From positions 3,100,001 to 3,164,000 of the forward strand of contig OY970387.1 of NCBI GenBank assembly GCA_963719485.1: a stretch of DNA of 64,000 nt, in the 5' to 3' direction. The DNA is from Bog-473 sp963719485 (GTDB lineage Bacteria; Actinomycetota; Acidimicrobiia; Acidimicrobiales; RAAP-2). Below the pieces are notes generated by a model. That model ran no database searches. It was not told the origin of the DNA and saw only the letters and a list, made by a program, of their open reading frames with translations. Below are positions 1 to 8,639 of the stretch, piece by piece (positions within the stretch are counted from its first letter, which is position 1; each line of letters starts with the position of its first letter). The position numbers were made by a program, and so were the translations under genes.

Positions 1-130
1 TCCACTCGTCGAAGCCCGCGCACCAGTGCCGGTAGTAGTCGGTGTCGTAGACCGAGGCGGGAACGGTCGGGGGCGGCATGGAATCCGGGCCGGCCGACGG
101 AGCGGCCTCATGCCTCAGAGCGTTGCGCAT
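1..130 (-). CDS. SAM-dependent methyltransferase, 5' part only
   Basis: The reverse strand opens with ATG at 130 and stays open to the window edge, giving 43 residues. The stretch YDTDYYRHWCAGFDEW near residues 28-43 is the usual beginning of class I SAM-dependent methyltransferases found in polysaccharide loci. An AGAAGGGA ribosome-binding site lies about 8 bases upstream, which fixes this start over an ATG at 138 that hits a stop after seven codons. It follows the glycosyltransferase ending at 165 by 34 bases on the same strand, so it is probably the last gene seen of that operon. The SAM-binding motif itself lies outside the window; the family call rests on the N-terminus only. Confidence 0.6.
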   Translation of the reverse strand, partial: MRNALRHEAAPSAGPDSMPPPTVPASVYDTDYYRHWCAGFDEW

Positions 131-164
131 GCGGTCATCCCTTCTTGCGACTCCCCCTGCACCG

Positions 165-1274
165 TCACGGGCGGTCCAGCACCTGGCGGTAGAGCTCTTC
201 GAACTCCGCCGCACACCTGTCCCACGAGTACCGCTCACTGACGGCGATGGCGGCACGGCCGGCGAGATCCTCACGACGGACGTCGTCCTGGAGCAACTGT
301 CGACACGAGGTGGCGAGTTCGGCGACGTTGCCGGCGGGGACCAGCCCACCGTTGCTCCCGATCGTGTCCCGCAGCCCCACGACGTCGTACCCCACCACGG
401 CGGCACCGGCGGCCATGGCCTCGAGCGCGACCAGGCCGAGGCCCTCGAACCGGGAGGGCATCAGCACGACCTGGGCCCTGCGGTATGCCGCCGCGAGCTC
501 GTCGTCGGAAAGGTGGCTGCGCAGGCCGATCCGATCGTCACCGCTCGTGCGTCCGCGCACCGTTCCTTCGAGGGATCCGGCTCCGACCAGCAGCCCGCGG
601 GCCGACGGCAGTTCGGTGATGACGCGTTGCATGGCGTCGATGGCGTCCAGCGGTCCCTTCTCCGGCTCGAGCCGGCCGACGAAGAGCATCAGGCCGGGCT
701 CGCGCTCGACGGGCGCGGGGGCGCTCGTCAGGCCAACTCCGGGCGGAATCACCTGCACCCGCTCCCGCGGCACCCCCAGGTCGAGCACCGCTTGCGCGGT
801 GTCCTCGGAGACGGCCGCCACGGCCGCCGCCCGCCGGTAACCGGCGGCCTCGAGCGGGCTCAGGGCCCGTTGCAGGCGATGCCGGCCGTGGGCCTGGCGG
901 TAGGTGTGGTGGGCGGTGAAGATGACGGGAACCGGGAGCCGTCTGACCAGCTGGAGCCCGCCCGGACCACCTGAGAGGTGCACGAGGTCGGGCTCGCCTC
1001 CGAGGAGGAATCGGGGATCGGCGTTGACCCTGAGGGACATGTCGAGGTGGCCCCGGCCCGTCACGCGAGGGAACCGGACCGCGTGCCGGCCGCGACCGGC
1101 GGACGTGCTGACCTGCACGCCGCGTCCGGCCAGCGCGGCGCGCAGCTCGCGCGCGTACCTCCCCTGGCCCCCGACGGGCGGGTCGTCGTCCCAGGTGCCC
1201 AGACGAACGTGCAGCCCGGGCGTCGTGCTGGGCCGGGCTTCCCGGACGGCCGTGGCCGGCGGTCGGTCAGGCAC
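165..1274 (-). CDS. Glycosyltransferase family 4 (GT-B fold)
   Basis: This 369-residue protein is a retaining GT-B glycosyltransferase that would transfer a sugar from a nucleotide donor onto a growing lipid-linked glycan at the cytoplasmic face. The N-terminal half has the glycine-rich acceptor-side motif (GGQGRYARELRAAL, near residue 35). The C-terminal donor domain has FVGRLEPEKGPLDAI and then SRFEGLGLVALEAMAAG, which contains the E-x7-E signature of GT4. The GTG start overlaps the last 8 bases of the WecG-like gene upstream, indicating translational coupling. Donor and acceptor cannot be told from sequence. Confidence 0.85.
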   Translation of the reverse strand: MPDRPPATAVREARPSTTPGLHVRLGTWDDDPPVGGQGRYARELRAALAGRGVQVSTSAGRGRHAVRFPRVTGRGHLDMSLRVNADPRFLLGGEPDLVHLSGGPGGLQLVRRLPVPVIFTAHHTYRQAHGRHRLQRALSPLEAAGYRRAAAVAAVSEDTAQAVLDLGVPRERVQVIPPGVGLTSAPAPVEREPGLMLFVGRLEPEKGPLDAIDAMQRVITELPSARGLLVGAGSLEGTVRGRTSGDDRIGLRSHLSDDELAAAYRRAQVVLMPSRFEGLGLVALEAMAAGAAVVGYDVVGLRDTIGSNGGLVPAGNVAELATSCRQLLQDDVRREDLAGRAAIAVSERYSWDRCAAEFEELYRQVLDRP

Positions 1275-2085
1275 CGCGGCGGCCGCGCCGCGAACAAAGG
1301 CCCGCGAGCGCGCTCGCGGCGAGCAGGCGCAGGGCGAAGGGGAGGTCGTGAACGATGTAGCGGCGGAAGAGGCGTCGGGGCTCCAGCCGAAGACGGTGGA
1401 GCCACTCGAGTCCCGAACGCCGCATCCACCGCGGGGCTGCCGGGGTGTGCCCGGACGCGATGGTGAAGGACCCGCCCACGCCGATGAACCAGGTGGCTGG
1501 CAGCCACTGGCGGAGCTCGACGATCAACCGTTCCTGCTTCGGGCAGCCGAACGCGCACAGGACGATGTCGGGCGCGCTGCGGCGCAGCATCCTGATGATG
1601 CGCACCAGTTCCGCGTCGTCGTGGTCGAAGCCGACCGGTGGTGCGTACGTCCCCGCAATGCGCGCCGACGGCGCGTGATGGAGGAGCGCGGCTGCGGTCT
1701 CCTCGGCCGTGCCCGGAGCACCTCCGAGGAGGAAGAGGCTGTGCCCGAGCCGAGCGGCTTCCCTGGTGAGTGGGAAGACGAGCTCGGAGCCGGCGACGCG
1801 AGTGGGCAGCGAGGTCCCCTGTAGGCGGCTGGCCCAGACGAGCGGCATGCCGTCGGCGATCGACAGATCGGCCTGAGCGGCGAGGCGGGCGAAGGCAGGA
1901 TCGGAGACGATGCGGCGCAGGATGTCGACGTTGGGGGTGATCACCCAACCACCGACGCCGACCTCCAGGGAGGACGTGATGCGGTCGATGGCGCCTGGGC
2001 CATCGACGTGATCGATCCGGACGCCCATGAGGTCCACGGCCGGTTCCGGACGCACAGCCAGCACTGCCTGTTCTCGCGCTGCCAT
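1267..2085 (-). CDS. WecG/TagA/CpsF-family glycosyltransferase
   Basis: The 272-residue protein belongs to the GT26 family, whose members add N-acetylmannosamine(uronic acid) or a similar sugar to undecaprenyl-diphospho-GlcNAc as the second step of teichoic-acid, enterobacterial-common-antigen or capsule linkage synthesis. Visible family motifs are TPNVDILRR near residue 50, SIADGMPLVWASRL near residue 75, FLLGGAPGTAEE in mid protein, and the C-terminal block VLCAFGCPKQERLI followed by FIGVGGSF. ACGGAGC before the ATG at 2085 is a plausible ribosome-binding site. The presence of this gene suggests that at least part of the locus builds on an undecaprenyl-diphosphate carrier. Confidence 0.88.
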   Translation of the reverse strand: MAAREQAVLAVRPEPAVDLMGVRIDHVDGPGAIDRITSSLEVGVGGWVITPNVDILRRIVSDPAFARLAAQADLSIADGMPLVWASRLQGTSLPTRVAGSELVFPLTREAARLGHSLFLLGGAPGTAEETAAALLHHAPSARIAGTYAPPVGFDHDDAELVRIIRMLRRSAPDIVLCAFGCPKQERLIVELRQWLPATWFIGVGGSFTIASGHTPAAPRWMRRSGLEWLHRLRLEPRRLFRRYIVHDLPFALRLLAASALAGLCSRRGRRGA

Positions 2086-2306
2086 GAAAGCTCCGTGCCT
2101 CTCGTGCGGGCGATCACCGGGCCGTACCCCAATTCGGGTGGCCGTCGCCCTGGAAACGGGGTGGTCCGGGCAACCTTTCGGCCGGGTGGACCGAAGACGC
2201 GCGATGCCGGGCGGTGAACGGTCGCTTGGTCAGGCCCCACAGGGACATGGCCGGGTCGGGCCACCTGGGCGATCGCCGGACCGCCCCGACCCGGGAGCAG
2301 AGAGCT

Positions 2307-3218
2307 TCAGCGGGCCAGGGTGCGGGCGAGCGTGCGCTCGGCCAGCCCGGGGTCCCGGCTGAGCCGGCCGAACTGGCGGGCACATTGCTCGAGGACCAGG
2401 AGGGCCGACGCACGCGCCGACGCGGTCGCCAGCGCCCGCAACACATGTGCACGCTTGGCCACACCCGCCCCGCTGTCCATGCGCTGGTGGGCGCGATTGA
2501 AGGCCAGGCACGGCGATGACATCGACGCGCCGTGCTTGTGTTCGAAGAGCTCGAGGCCGCCGCGTTTGAGGTCCGTCCTGCTGAGTCGGGGCCCGTCGTG
2601 CGACACGTAGGCGACCAGGGGCTCGTGCACGCGGCCGATCGGGGCCAAACGGGAGCAGCGGAGCCAGAGGTCCCAGTCCTCGGCACTGGCGAAGGTCTCG
2701 TCGATCGTCAGCTCAGGCTCGACCAGGTGCCGGCGGACCATCACGAAGGAGAAGCTCCCGACGAAATTCGCCCAGAGCATCTGGTCGGCGTCGACCCGGC
2801 CGGCGCCCCGGAACAGGAGCGGAGGGGATCCGCCCGTGTCAGTTTCGATCCGGTAGTCGCAGGTCACGATGCCCACATCGGGGTGCGCGTCGAGGAAGGC
2901 CACCTGACGGGCGACCTTGACCGGATCCCAGCGGTCGTCGTCGTCGATGAAGGCAACGAGTTCGCCCTGCGCCTCCCGCAGGCCCGTGTTGCGGGCGGCG
3001 GCGGCCCCGCCGTTGACGGATCGGCGAATGAGCCGGGCGCGTGGGTCGGCGACGGCATCGACGATGTCGTCGACCGGGGACGTGGACGCGTCGTCCACGA
3101 CGATGACCTCCAGGTGGCCGTAGGTCTGCGCCAGCGCGGACGACAGCGCCGTGCCGAGCCGCTCCCGTCGGTTCGCCGTGGGCAGCACGATCGAGACGAG
3201 GGGACCGACCGGGGTCAC
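2307..3218 (-). CDS. Glycosyltransferase family 2
   Basis: The 303-residue protein is an inverting GT-A glycosyltransferase. The N-terminal VSIVLPTANRRERL strand, the VIVVDDAST nucleotide-binding segment and the FIDDDDRWDP metal-binding motif (residues about 90-100) are all present, and SAEDWDLWLRCSR further on matches the acceptor-side catalytic region. The start is GTG at 3218. It lies 221 bases upstream of the WecG-like gene on the same strand and diverges from the nucleotidyltransferase at 3544, so transcription in this part of the locus probably starts in the gap at 3219-3543. Confidence 0.85.
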   Translation of the reverse strand: MTPVGPLVSIVLPTANRRERLGTALSSALAQTYGHLEVIVVDDASTSPVDDIVDAVADPRARLIRRSVNGGAAAARNTGLREAQGELVAFIDDDDRWDPVKVARQVAFLDAHPDVGIVTCDYRIETDTGGSPPLLFRGAGRVDADQMLWANFVGSFSFVMVRRHLVEPELTIDETFASAEDWDLWLRCSRLAPIGRVHEPLVAYVSHDGPRLSRTDLKRGGLELFEHKHGASMSSPCLAFNRAHQRMDSGAGVAKRAHVLRALATASARASALLVLEQCARQFGRLSRDPGLAERTLARTLAR

Positions 3219-3543
3219 TGCGGACCGCAGGCCTCGTCGAGGACCCGCAGGCGGGCGCGGCCGCCGGCGTCGGGAGAGGAGTGGCGTTCCATCGGAGGGG
3301 GTCGGTCCAAGACGGCCGCATCCTATGCGGTCACCTCCGGATCGCCCGAGCCAGGGACGTCGCCGTTTTTCCAGGTCAGCCGCAGCGCCGAGGGCGGGTC
3401 AGGGCACCAGGATTTCCTGCCACACCCGTGAGTACACGGCTCGCGCGGCGTTCCCAGGGTGGAGAGACCCGAAGGCCCGGGGCCGCGTCCGCCTTGTCCG
3501 CTGCCCACCGGCACGGCAGGCGGTTCGACGAGGGAGGAACGAA
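3219..3543. other. Divergent intergenic region
   Basis: This gap of 325 bases separates the leftward glycosyltransferase operon from the rightward nucleotide-sugar operon, so it must carry promoters for both. Open frames crossing it have no recognisable protein. A palindrome, CTGCGGTCCGCAG, sits directly before the leftward GTG start. I see no clear -35/-10 pair and no RNA gene. Confidence 0.4.
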
Positions 3544-4266
3544 GTGCGGACGCTGATCCTGTGTGGGGGCAAGGGAACCAGGGCCTACCCCATGACGCTC
3601 GAGGTCCCCAAACCCCTCCTCGAGGTCGGGGGCAGGCCGGTCCTGGCCCACGTGATGGAGATCTACGCCCGGCAGGGGCTCACCGACTTCGTGTTGGCCG
3701 CCGGGTTCCGGGCCGAGCTCATTGAGGCCTTCGTCGGCACGCTGCCCGCCGAGTACGCGGTGGAGGTGCGGGACACGGGGGTCGACACCAACACCGGCGG
3801 TCGGGTCGCACGGTGCGCTCCCGTGATGGGTGACACCTACTTCGTCACCTATGCGGACGGGCTCGGTGACGTCGACCTGGCCGGGCTGCTCGAGTTCCAT
3901 CGAGGCCACAGGGGAGCAGCCACCGTGACCACCGTGCCGCTCCCCTCGCAGTACGGCACCCTGGAGTCCGAACCCGACGGGCGCGTGTCCCGCTTTCGCG
4001 AGAAGCCGCAACTCCCCGATCACTGGATCAACGCCGGGTTCTTCGTGCTCGACCAGGCCGCCTCGGCGTGGCTGGTGGGGGACGACTTCGAACGCGACGT
4101 GCTTCCCGCTCTCGGTGACGCGGGCCAGCTCTACGCCCACCGCCACCGCGGCTTCTGGCGGTCCATGGACACGTACAAGGACTCGCTGGAGCTCAGTGCC
4201 CTGTGCGCAGAGGGACCACCCCCATGGGAGGCCGTCGGAGCCTTGTCCGCGGGAGCGCGGTCGTGA
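3544..4266 (+). CDS. Sugar-1-phosphate nucleotidyltransferase (RfbF-like)
   Basis: The 240-residue protein makes a nucleotide-activated sugar from a sugar 1-phosphate. The N-terminal ILCGGKGTRAYPMTLEVPKP is the nucleotide-binding signature. The order DTGVDTNTGGR, FVTYADGLGDVD, FREKPQ, WINAGFFV and GFWRSMDTYKD follows glucose-1-phosphate cytidylyltransferase (RfbF) rather than the thymidylyltransferase RmlA. GTG at 3544 is chosen because GGGAGGAAC stands just upstream and the conserved N-terminus begins there; a longer reading frame upstream adds only unrelated sequence. The stop overlaps the GTG of the next gene, so the two are coupled and probably act in sequence on the same nucleotide sugar. 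Confidence 0.85.
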   Translation: MRTLILCGGKGTRAYPMTLEVPKPLLEVGGRPVLAHVMEIYARQGLTDFVLAAGFRAELIEAFVGTLPAEYAVEVRDTGVDTNTGGRVARCAPVMGDTYFVTYADGLGDVDLAGLLEFHRGHRGAATVTTVPLPSQYGTLESEPDGRVSRFREKPQLPDHWINAGFFVLDQAASAWLVGDDFERDVLPALGDAGQLYAHRHRGFWRSMDTYKDSLELSALCAEGPPPWEAVGALSAGARS

Positions 4267-5267
4267 CCGACGCCCTCCTCGGCCGGGAGGCCTCGGAATG
4301 GCCGACGGACGCCCGTGCCCTCGTGACCGGAGCCGGAGGATTCATCGGTTCGCACCTGGTGCGCCGCCTGCTCGACGACGGCGTCGACGTCCACGGCGTG
4401 ACCAGCGCCGTCTCGAGCGTGTACCCGATCCGGCTCGTGGACCTGCGCGACCGCATCACGCTGCACGAGGCCAACCTGGCGGACCGCGGTGCCATGGACA
4501 CGTTGGTCGAGAGCTCGCGCCCGACGCATGTCTTCCATCTCGGTGCCTACACCCATGTGGGGAAGTCCTGGCAACGAGTGGACGAGTGCGTCCAGGCCAA
4601 CGTGCAGGGCACCGTCAACCTGCTGCAGGCACTCGCCGGCAGTGGCTACACCCGGTTCCTCAACATGGGGACCAGCGAGATCTACGGCGACATCGAGGCC
4701 CCGTTCCGTGAGGACAAGCCCGTCAATCCGATCTCGCCGTACGCCGCCAGCAAGTACGCGGCGGAACGCTTCTGCCGGGTGTTCTTCCAGGGCTACGGAT
4801 GGCCGATCGTCCTGCTCCGACCCTTCAACGCCTACGGTCCGGCGCAGACGGCCGACCGGGTCATCCCGGAAATCATCATCCGGGCGTTACGGGGCCAGCA
4901 CCTCCGCATGACGCAGGGACGCCAGACGAGGGAGTTCAACTTCGTCGAGGATGTCGCCGACGGCCTCGTGCGCGCCGCGCTGACGCCGGGGATCGAAGGC
5001 CAGCTCTTCAACCTCGGCTGTGCCGAGGACGTCTCCATCCGTGACCTGACGACCACGATTCTGGACCTGATGGGGAATCCGGTGCGGGCCGAGTTCGGCG
5101 CCCTGCCCGATCGCCCGACCGAAATCTGGACCATGCGCTCCGACAACACCCGCGCCCGCGAGATCCTCGGGTGGAAACCGCAGCACTCGCTCGCGGCGGG
5201 CCTGGAGAAGACCATCGCCTGGTACACGGCCCAACTGGCGGACCCCAGGTCCCCGTTCATCACCTGA
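4263..5267 (+). CDS. NAD-dependent sugar epimerase/4,6-dehydratase (extended SDR)
   Basis: The 334-residue protein is an extended short-chain dehydrogenase acting on a nucleotide sugar. The Rossmann motif GAGGFIGSH lies near residue 22, and the catalytic pair is in SPYAASKYAAE (Y-x3-K), after a GTSEIYGD segment typical of 4,6-dehydratases. GTG at 4263 overlaps the preceding stop (GTGA) and is preferred to an ATG 60 bases further upstream inside the neighbour. Coupling to an RfbF-like gene suggests a CDP-sugar substrate, but the protein resembles general GDP/dTDP-sugar dehydratases and epimerases as much as RfbG, so the exact reaction is open. Confidence 0.82.
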   Translation: MTDALLGREASEWPTDARALVTGAGGFIGSHLVRRLLDDGVDVHGVTSAVSSVYPIRLVDLRDRITLHEANLADRGAMDTLVESSRPTHVFHLGAYTHVGKSWQRVDECVQANVQGTVNLLQALAGSGYTRFLNMGTSEIYGDIEAPFREDKPVNPISPYAASKYAAERFCRVFFQGYGWPIVLLRPFNAYGPAQTADRVIPEIIIRALRGQHLRMTQGRQTREFNFVEDVADGLVRAALTPGIEGQLFNLGCAEDVSIRDLTTTILDLMGNPVRAEFGALPDRPTEIWTMRSDNTRAREILGWKPQHSLAAGLEKTIAWYTAQLADPRSPFIT

Positions 5268-5923
5268 TGCACGCCGCCTACGACCGTCTCGCGGCCGCGT
5301 TCCTCCGGCTCCGGGTCCGGCTGGTCGTCCTCGCGCTGCAATGGCGCGCACGCTGGCATGGTGCCGAGCTCGTGTGTGACATCGATCCCGGCGTTCGCAT
5401 CGGGCGCCGTCTTCGCATTTCCGTCCAGGCAGGCACGCGGAACGTGGTGCGGATCGAGCGCGGCAGCCGACTGTGGGACGACGTGCGGATCGAGCTGCGT
5501 GGCGGCTCGCTGCTCATCGCATCGGGGGCCGATATCAAGACGCGGTGCGTGCTCGGAGTCGGGGGAGTGCTCGAACTGCAGGGCGCCAACCTGCTGCAGC
5601 ACGGCTGCATCATCCACTGCGATGAGGCGGTCACCATCGAGCAGCACGCGGGCCTCGGTGAGTACACCACGGTGATCGACTCGAGTCACGTGCTCGGCGG
5701 TCCTGAAGGTGAGTGGCTCCACCGGATCAGGACCGCGCCCGTCGTCATCGGGCACAACGCCTGGATCGGCGCCAAGGCCACCATTGCGCGCGGCGTGCAC
5801 GTGGGCGAGGGTGCCGTGGTCGGGGCCAATTCGCTCGTCGTGAAGGACGTTCCCCCCGAACAGCTGGCCTCGGGGGTCCCAGCCCAGGTGGTGCGCCCCC
5901 GCGTGCTCGCCCGTCCGTCGTAG
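5267..5923 (+). CDS. Hexapeptide-repeat (LbH) acyltransferase
   Basis: The 218-residue protein is a left-handed beta-helix transferase, most likely an O-acetyltransferase that decorates the glycan. Hexapeptide repeats run from about residue 85 to 205 and include the family block GHNAWIGAKATIARGVHVGEG followed by VVGANSLVVKDVPPEQLASGVPAQVVR, the closing loop of maltose/galactoside-type acetyltransferases. The ATG shares its A with the preceding TGA (TGATG), so the gene is translationally coupled to the sugar dehydratase; a start 96 bases further upstream lies inside that gene and is rejected. Confidence 0.82.
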   Translation: MHAAYDRLAAAFLRLRVRLVVLALQWRARWHGAELVCDIDPGVRIGRRLRISVQAGTRNVVRIERGSRLWDDVRIELRGGSLLIASGADIKTRCVLGVGGVLELQGANLLQHGCIIHCDEAVTIEQHAGLGEYTTVIDSSHVLGGPEGEWLHRIRTAPVVIGHNAWIGAKATIARGVHVGEGAVVGANSLVVKDVPPEQLASGVPAQVVRPRVLARPS

Positions 5924-5932
5924 CCCGGCGTC

Positions 5933-7027
5933 GTGTCGACCCCCGCCTCGCGGCGCGCGTCCTCCACGTCATCAACGACTGGCTGCCGGCGTCCGAGGGA
6001 TTCGTCTTCGACCTGGTCACCAATCTGCGACGTCCCGGAGCCGTGGTGGCCCTGGCCTCGCTGCTCAATACCGAGCGGTTCCCCTATGGCGACGTGCGAT
6101 CGCTGCACCGGTTGCCGCGGTACGTGCATCCCAAGAAGTGGCAGCTGCCGGCGATGGATGCGGCGCTGGAGCTGGTGGCGCGCCGTCGTCGGGCGGCGAT
6201 CGTCCACGTGCATCACGGCTACGCGCTGGACCGGGTGGCGGGGCCGGCGCGCCGACGCCGCTTGCCGGTGGTGCTGTCGCTCCATGGGCACGACGTGACG
6301 GGGTACCTGGAGAAACGACCGGACGCCTACCGCCGGTCCCACGATGTGGTGTCGGCCGTCGTGGTCCCCAGCGACTTTCTGGTCGGGTACGCCGAACGAG
6401 CCGGGTTCGACCGGGACCGAATCCGGGTCCAGCCGTCGGGCATCGATCTCTCGTCGTTCTCGCCCTCGCCGATTCCCGCCGGCCCCCCCACCGCCCTCTT
6501 CGTGGGCCGGTTCGTGCCCAAGAAGGGCGTCGACGTGCTGGCCCGGGCCTGGCCCGCGGTGCAGGCCAGGATTCCCGAGGCCGGGCTGGTGCTGTGCGGG
6601 TTCGGGGAGCAGGAAGACCTGGCCCGCTCCATCCCCGGAAACGTCACCGTCCTGATCTCGCCGGATCGCTCCGTCGTGCGCGCGCAAATGCGGGACTGCC
6701 GTCTGGTGGTGAGTCCCAGCCACGCCGCGCCCGACGACGCCATCGAGAGCCTGCTGGTGGTCAACGTCGAGGCCCAAGCCAGCGGGCGGCCGGTGGTGAC
6801 GACACGCCATGGAGCGATCCCCGAGTTCGTGGCCGAGGGTCGCGAGCGCGCTGCTCGTCGACGAGCACGACGCCGAGGCGTTGGCCGAAGCGATGGTGTC
6901 GGTGTTGGAGGACGATGCGCTGGCGCGGTGCCTGGGAGCGCACGGACCGGGCGTGGTCGCCCACCTCGACGTGCGGGCAACGGCGGCGAGGGTGGACGCG
7001 CTGTACGACGAGATCCTGGCGAAGTGA
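5933..7027 (+). pseudogene. Glycosyltransferase family 4, frame-disrupted
   Basis: The central part, about 5938-6840, reads as a GT4 protein: VLHVINDWLPASEGFVFDL at the start, LFVGRFVPKKGVDVLARAW in the donor domain and IESLLVVNVEAQASGRPVV with the E-rich signature. Two frame breaks are visible. At the 5' end the only nearby start, GTG at 5933, is one base out of frame with the conserved N-terminus. At about 6841 the frame slips by one extra base: VAEG is continued in the next frame by ASALLVDEHDAEALAEAMVS and ends at the TGA at 7025-7027. Restoring both gives an ordinary GT4 of about 365 residues. It follows the acyltransferase by nine bases as the last gene of this operon. Confidence 0.7.
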
Positions 7028-7161
7028 CCACCACGGCGCCTGTCTCCGCGTGTTGGTCAGGCGTTGCTGCGCACGGGGGTCCCGAATGATCGGCGACGGT
7101 TGGCCAGCGGACGTGGCCGCCGAGGTGGTGGCCGATCTGTCCCGAGTGGGAGAATCGCAGA

Positions 7162-7383
7162 ATGCGGATGACCTACGACCGGGAAGCCAATGCCTTCTAC
7201 CTGAGACTGACGGAGGAACCACTCCCTCCAGGGAGGGACAGTTTGCCTGTTAGTTCGCTCGAAGGGATACAGGCGTGGGTTGTACTTGACTGGCGAGACG
7301 GAAGGATCGTAGGGCTAAGAAGTCCTTGACGCGCGAAACGTCTGCACCAGGACCTGCTCGACCAGGCCGAGATTATCGCTTGA
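7162..7383 (+). pseudogene. DUF2283 family small protein, frame-disrupted
   Basis: From ATG at 7162 the frame reads MRMTYDREANAFYLRLTE and WVVLDWRDGRIVGL, the two halves of the DUF2283 domain of unknown function. The expected ending is broken twice: after GL an extra base near 7318 gives an early TGA at 7329. The next frame gives VLDAR, and a further shift near 7335 gives KRLHQDLLDQAEIIA, stopping at 7383. The repaired protein of about 74 residues would be a normal member of the family, members of which often sit beside toxin-antitoxin-like genes. Decay or base errors are equally possible. Confidence 0.6.
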
Positions 7384-7449
7384 TCAAGTCCCTCAACCGG
7401 CAGCGAGCATCGAACGGGGGCAGCCTCTAGCGCTCAAGAGCAAAGGGAT

Positions 7450-8103
7450 TTAGCGTTCCCATGGAGCCAATCTCTGAGTGGAATCTGGGCTCCATGCTGA
7501 GGTTGGCGGTAATGCCGGTGGGGTATCCGAAACTTGTGCCGATGAGATCGACCATCGCTGGCGGACACCGTCCGCGAGCATCGTCACCGAATCGACGACA
7601 CTCATGACATTGGTATCGAGCTCGATGTCGTAGCGGACGCCACGGTGTACAGATGCGGCCTGCTTGCGAGCTATGCCTGGTGGCCGATCGCCCCGCTCCT
7701 GCTCTCTCATTGCCACGGTGTCCGGAACACAGTGCACGGCCACCCAGCACACCGGGAGATCACCCAGAGCTTCGTCCCAGCGGCGCTGATCCTCGCTGCC
7801 ATCGAGCAAGACCTCGTCAAGGATTACGTCGATTCCGCTGGAGACGAGGCTGGCGACGGCTCGCTGAAATCCCGTGTACAGCCTCATGAATTCAGCCCCG
7901 CGCTGAATCTCTCCGTCGATGATCCGGATTCCACGCTGGTCGCCGACCATCTCGGACGGCAGTGTCCACATCAGCAGGTCGATACCCAAGAGGAGCCATG
8001 GACCGTCGAGGCTGGACTGGAGCTTCCGGGCCAGCGTCGTCTTTCCAGCGCTCGATCCGCCGTTGAGAGCCAGCAGATGCCCAAAGGGCATATCTCCGCC
8101 CAT
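7450..8103 (-). CDS. Chloramphenicol phosphotransferase-like kinase
   Basis: The 217-residue protein has a P-loop GGSSAGKTT at residues 15-23, a following helix that matches the chloramphenicol phosphotransferase (CPT) family, the aspartate-rich strand IDVILDEVLLDG, and DRPPGIARKQAASVHRGVRYDIELDT, the C-terminal block typical of that family. Members phosphorylate small hydroxylated substrates or are of unknown function, so resistance should not be assumed. TAGCGT lies nine bases before the ATG at 8103 and could be the -10 of a near-leaderless promoter; an internal ATG at 8091 is the alternative start. About the last 30 residues are not conserved-looking. Lower GC in third positions than the flanking glycan genes suggests an accessory origin. 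Confidence 0.72.
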   Translation of the reverse strand: MGGDMPFGHLLALNGGSSAGKTTLARKLQSSLDGPWLLLGIDLLMWTLPSEMVGDQRGIRIIDGEIQRGAEFMRLYTGFQRAVASLVSSGIDVILDEVLLDGSEDQRRWDEALGDLPVCWVAVHCVPDTVAMREQERGDRPPGIARKQAASVHRGVRYDIELDTNVMSVVDSVTMLADGVRQRWSISSAQVSDTPPALPPTSAWSPDSTQRLAPWER

Positions 8104-8184
8104 GACGTTCTGACGCTAGTTCTCGGCAGAGAGCCGCCCGCGCCTCCGCCCCGGCGTCCTGGGAAGTCCGGGGCAGGTCCGGCG

Positions 8185-8190
8185 TAGCCT
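8185..8190 (+). promoter_or_regulatory. Candidate -10 box of a leaderless promoter
   Basis: TAGCCT fits the actinobacterial TANNNT -10 consensus and ends six bases before the ATG at 8197, the spacing expected for a leaderless transcript. No ribosome-binding site is visible in front of that ATG. No convincing -35 is seen. Confidence 0.4.
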
Positions 8191-8196
8191 TTCCTT

Positions 8197-8499
8197 ATGA
8201 GCAAAATGGCAGAGCGACTTCAAGCAGCTCAGATCAAAATCGATATCGCACGCGACGCCGTGCGAGAAGACGACGGAGCGTCGCCGGTGCTTGCGGCGGT
8301 GGTCAACGAGTTCGCCAACAAGGGGGAGAAGGCGGCTCAATTGCCGGACGAGCGCGTCGCCATCATTGAACTGGAGCAAGCAGGTGATAGTGCCAAGGTT
8401 GCGGTGGAGGCTGACCCGGGCACGTCACCCGCTACCCGCGACGCCATCTTAGAAGCGCATCTCGCGATCTGCATCGCCAAGAGCAAACTCGATCTCTAA
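8197..8499 (+). CDS. Hypothetical protein, alpha-helical
   Basis: I do not recognise this 100-residue protein. It is rich in Ala, Glu, Asp and Lys, has no membrane segment or signal peptide, and looks wholly helical: residues 1-60 form one long amphipathic stretch (MAERLQAAQIKIDIARDAV and onward), followed after a PGTSPATRD turn by a second helix ending in IAKSKLDL. It diverges from the CPT-like kinase and precedes the oxidoreductase by 140 bases. The ATG with a TANNNT box six bases upstream supports it being real. Composition matches the accessory segment around it. Confidence 0.5.
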   Translation: MSKMAERLQAAQIKIDIARDAVREDDGASPVLAAVVNEFANKGEKAAQLPDERVAIIELEQAGDSAKVAVEADPGTSPATRDAILEAHLAICIAKSKLDL

Positions 8500-8639
8500 C
8501 CCTGATCGTTGGACCCCGGTCCCGGCGGTCTGGGGCGGTCATGTCGCGGTCATGTGGCGTTTTGACGGCTTCCGGGCATAGCTCGTCTTGCGGCTAGTGG
8601 GCTGACAAGTCCAAATCCCCGCAAAGGAGGACGGCTGTC

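Noticed and set aside
5713..5932. GTG at 5713 as the start of the GT4 gene
   Set aside because: It would overlap the acyltransferase by 211 bases and adds an Arg-rich shadow sequence with no similarity; a frame break near 5935 is more likely.
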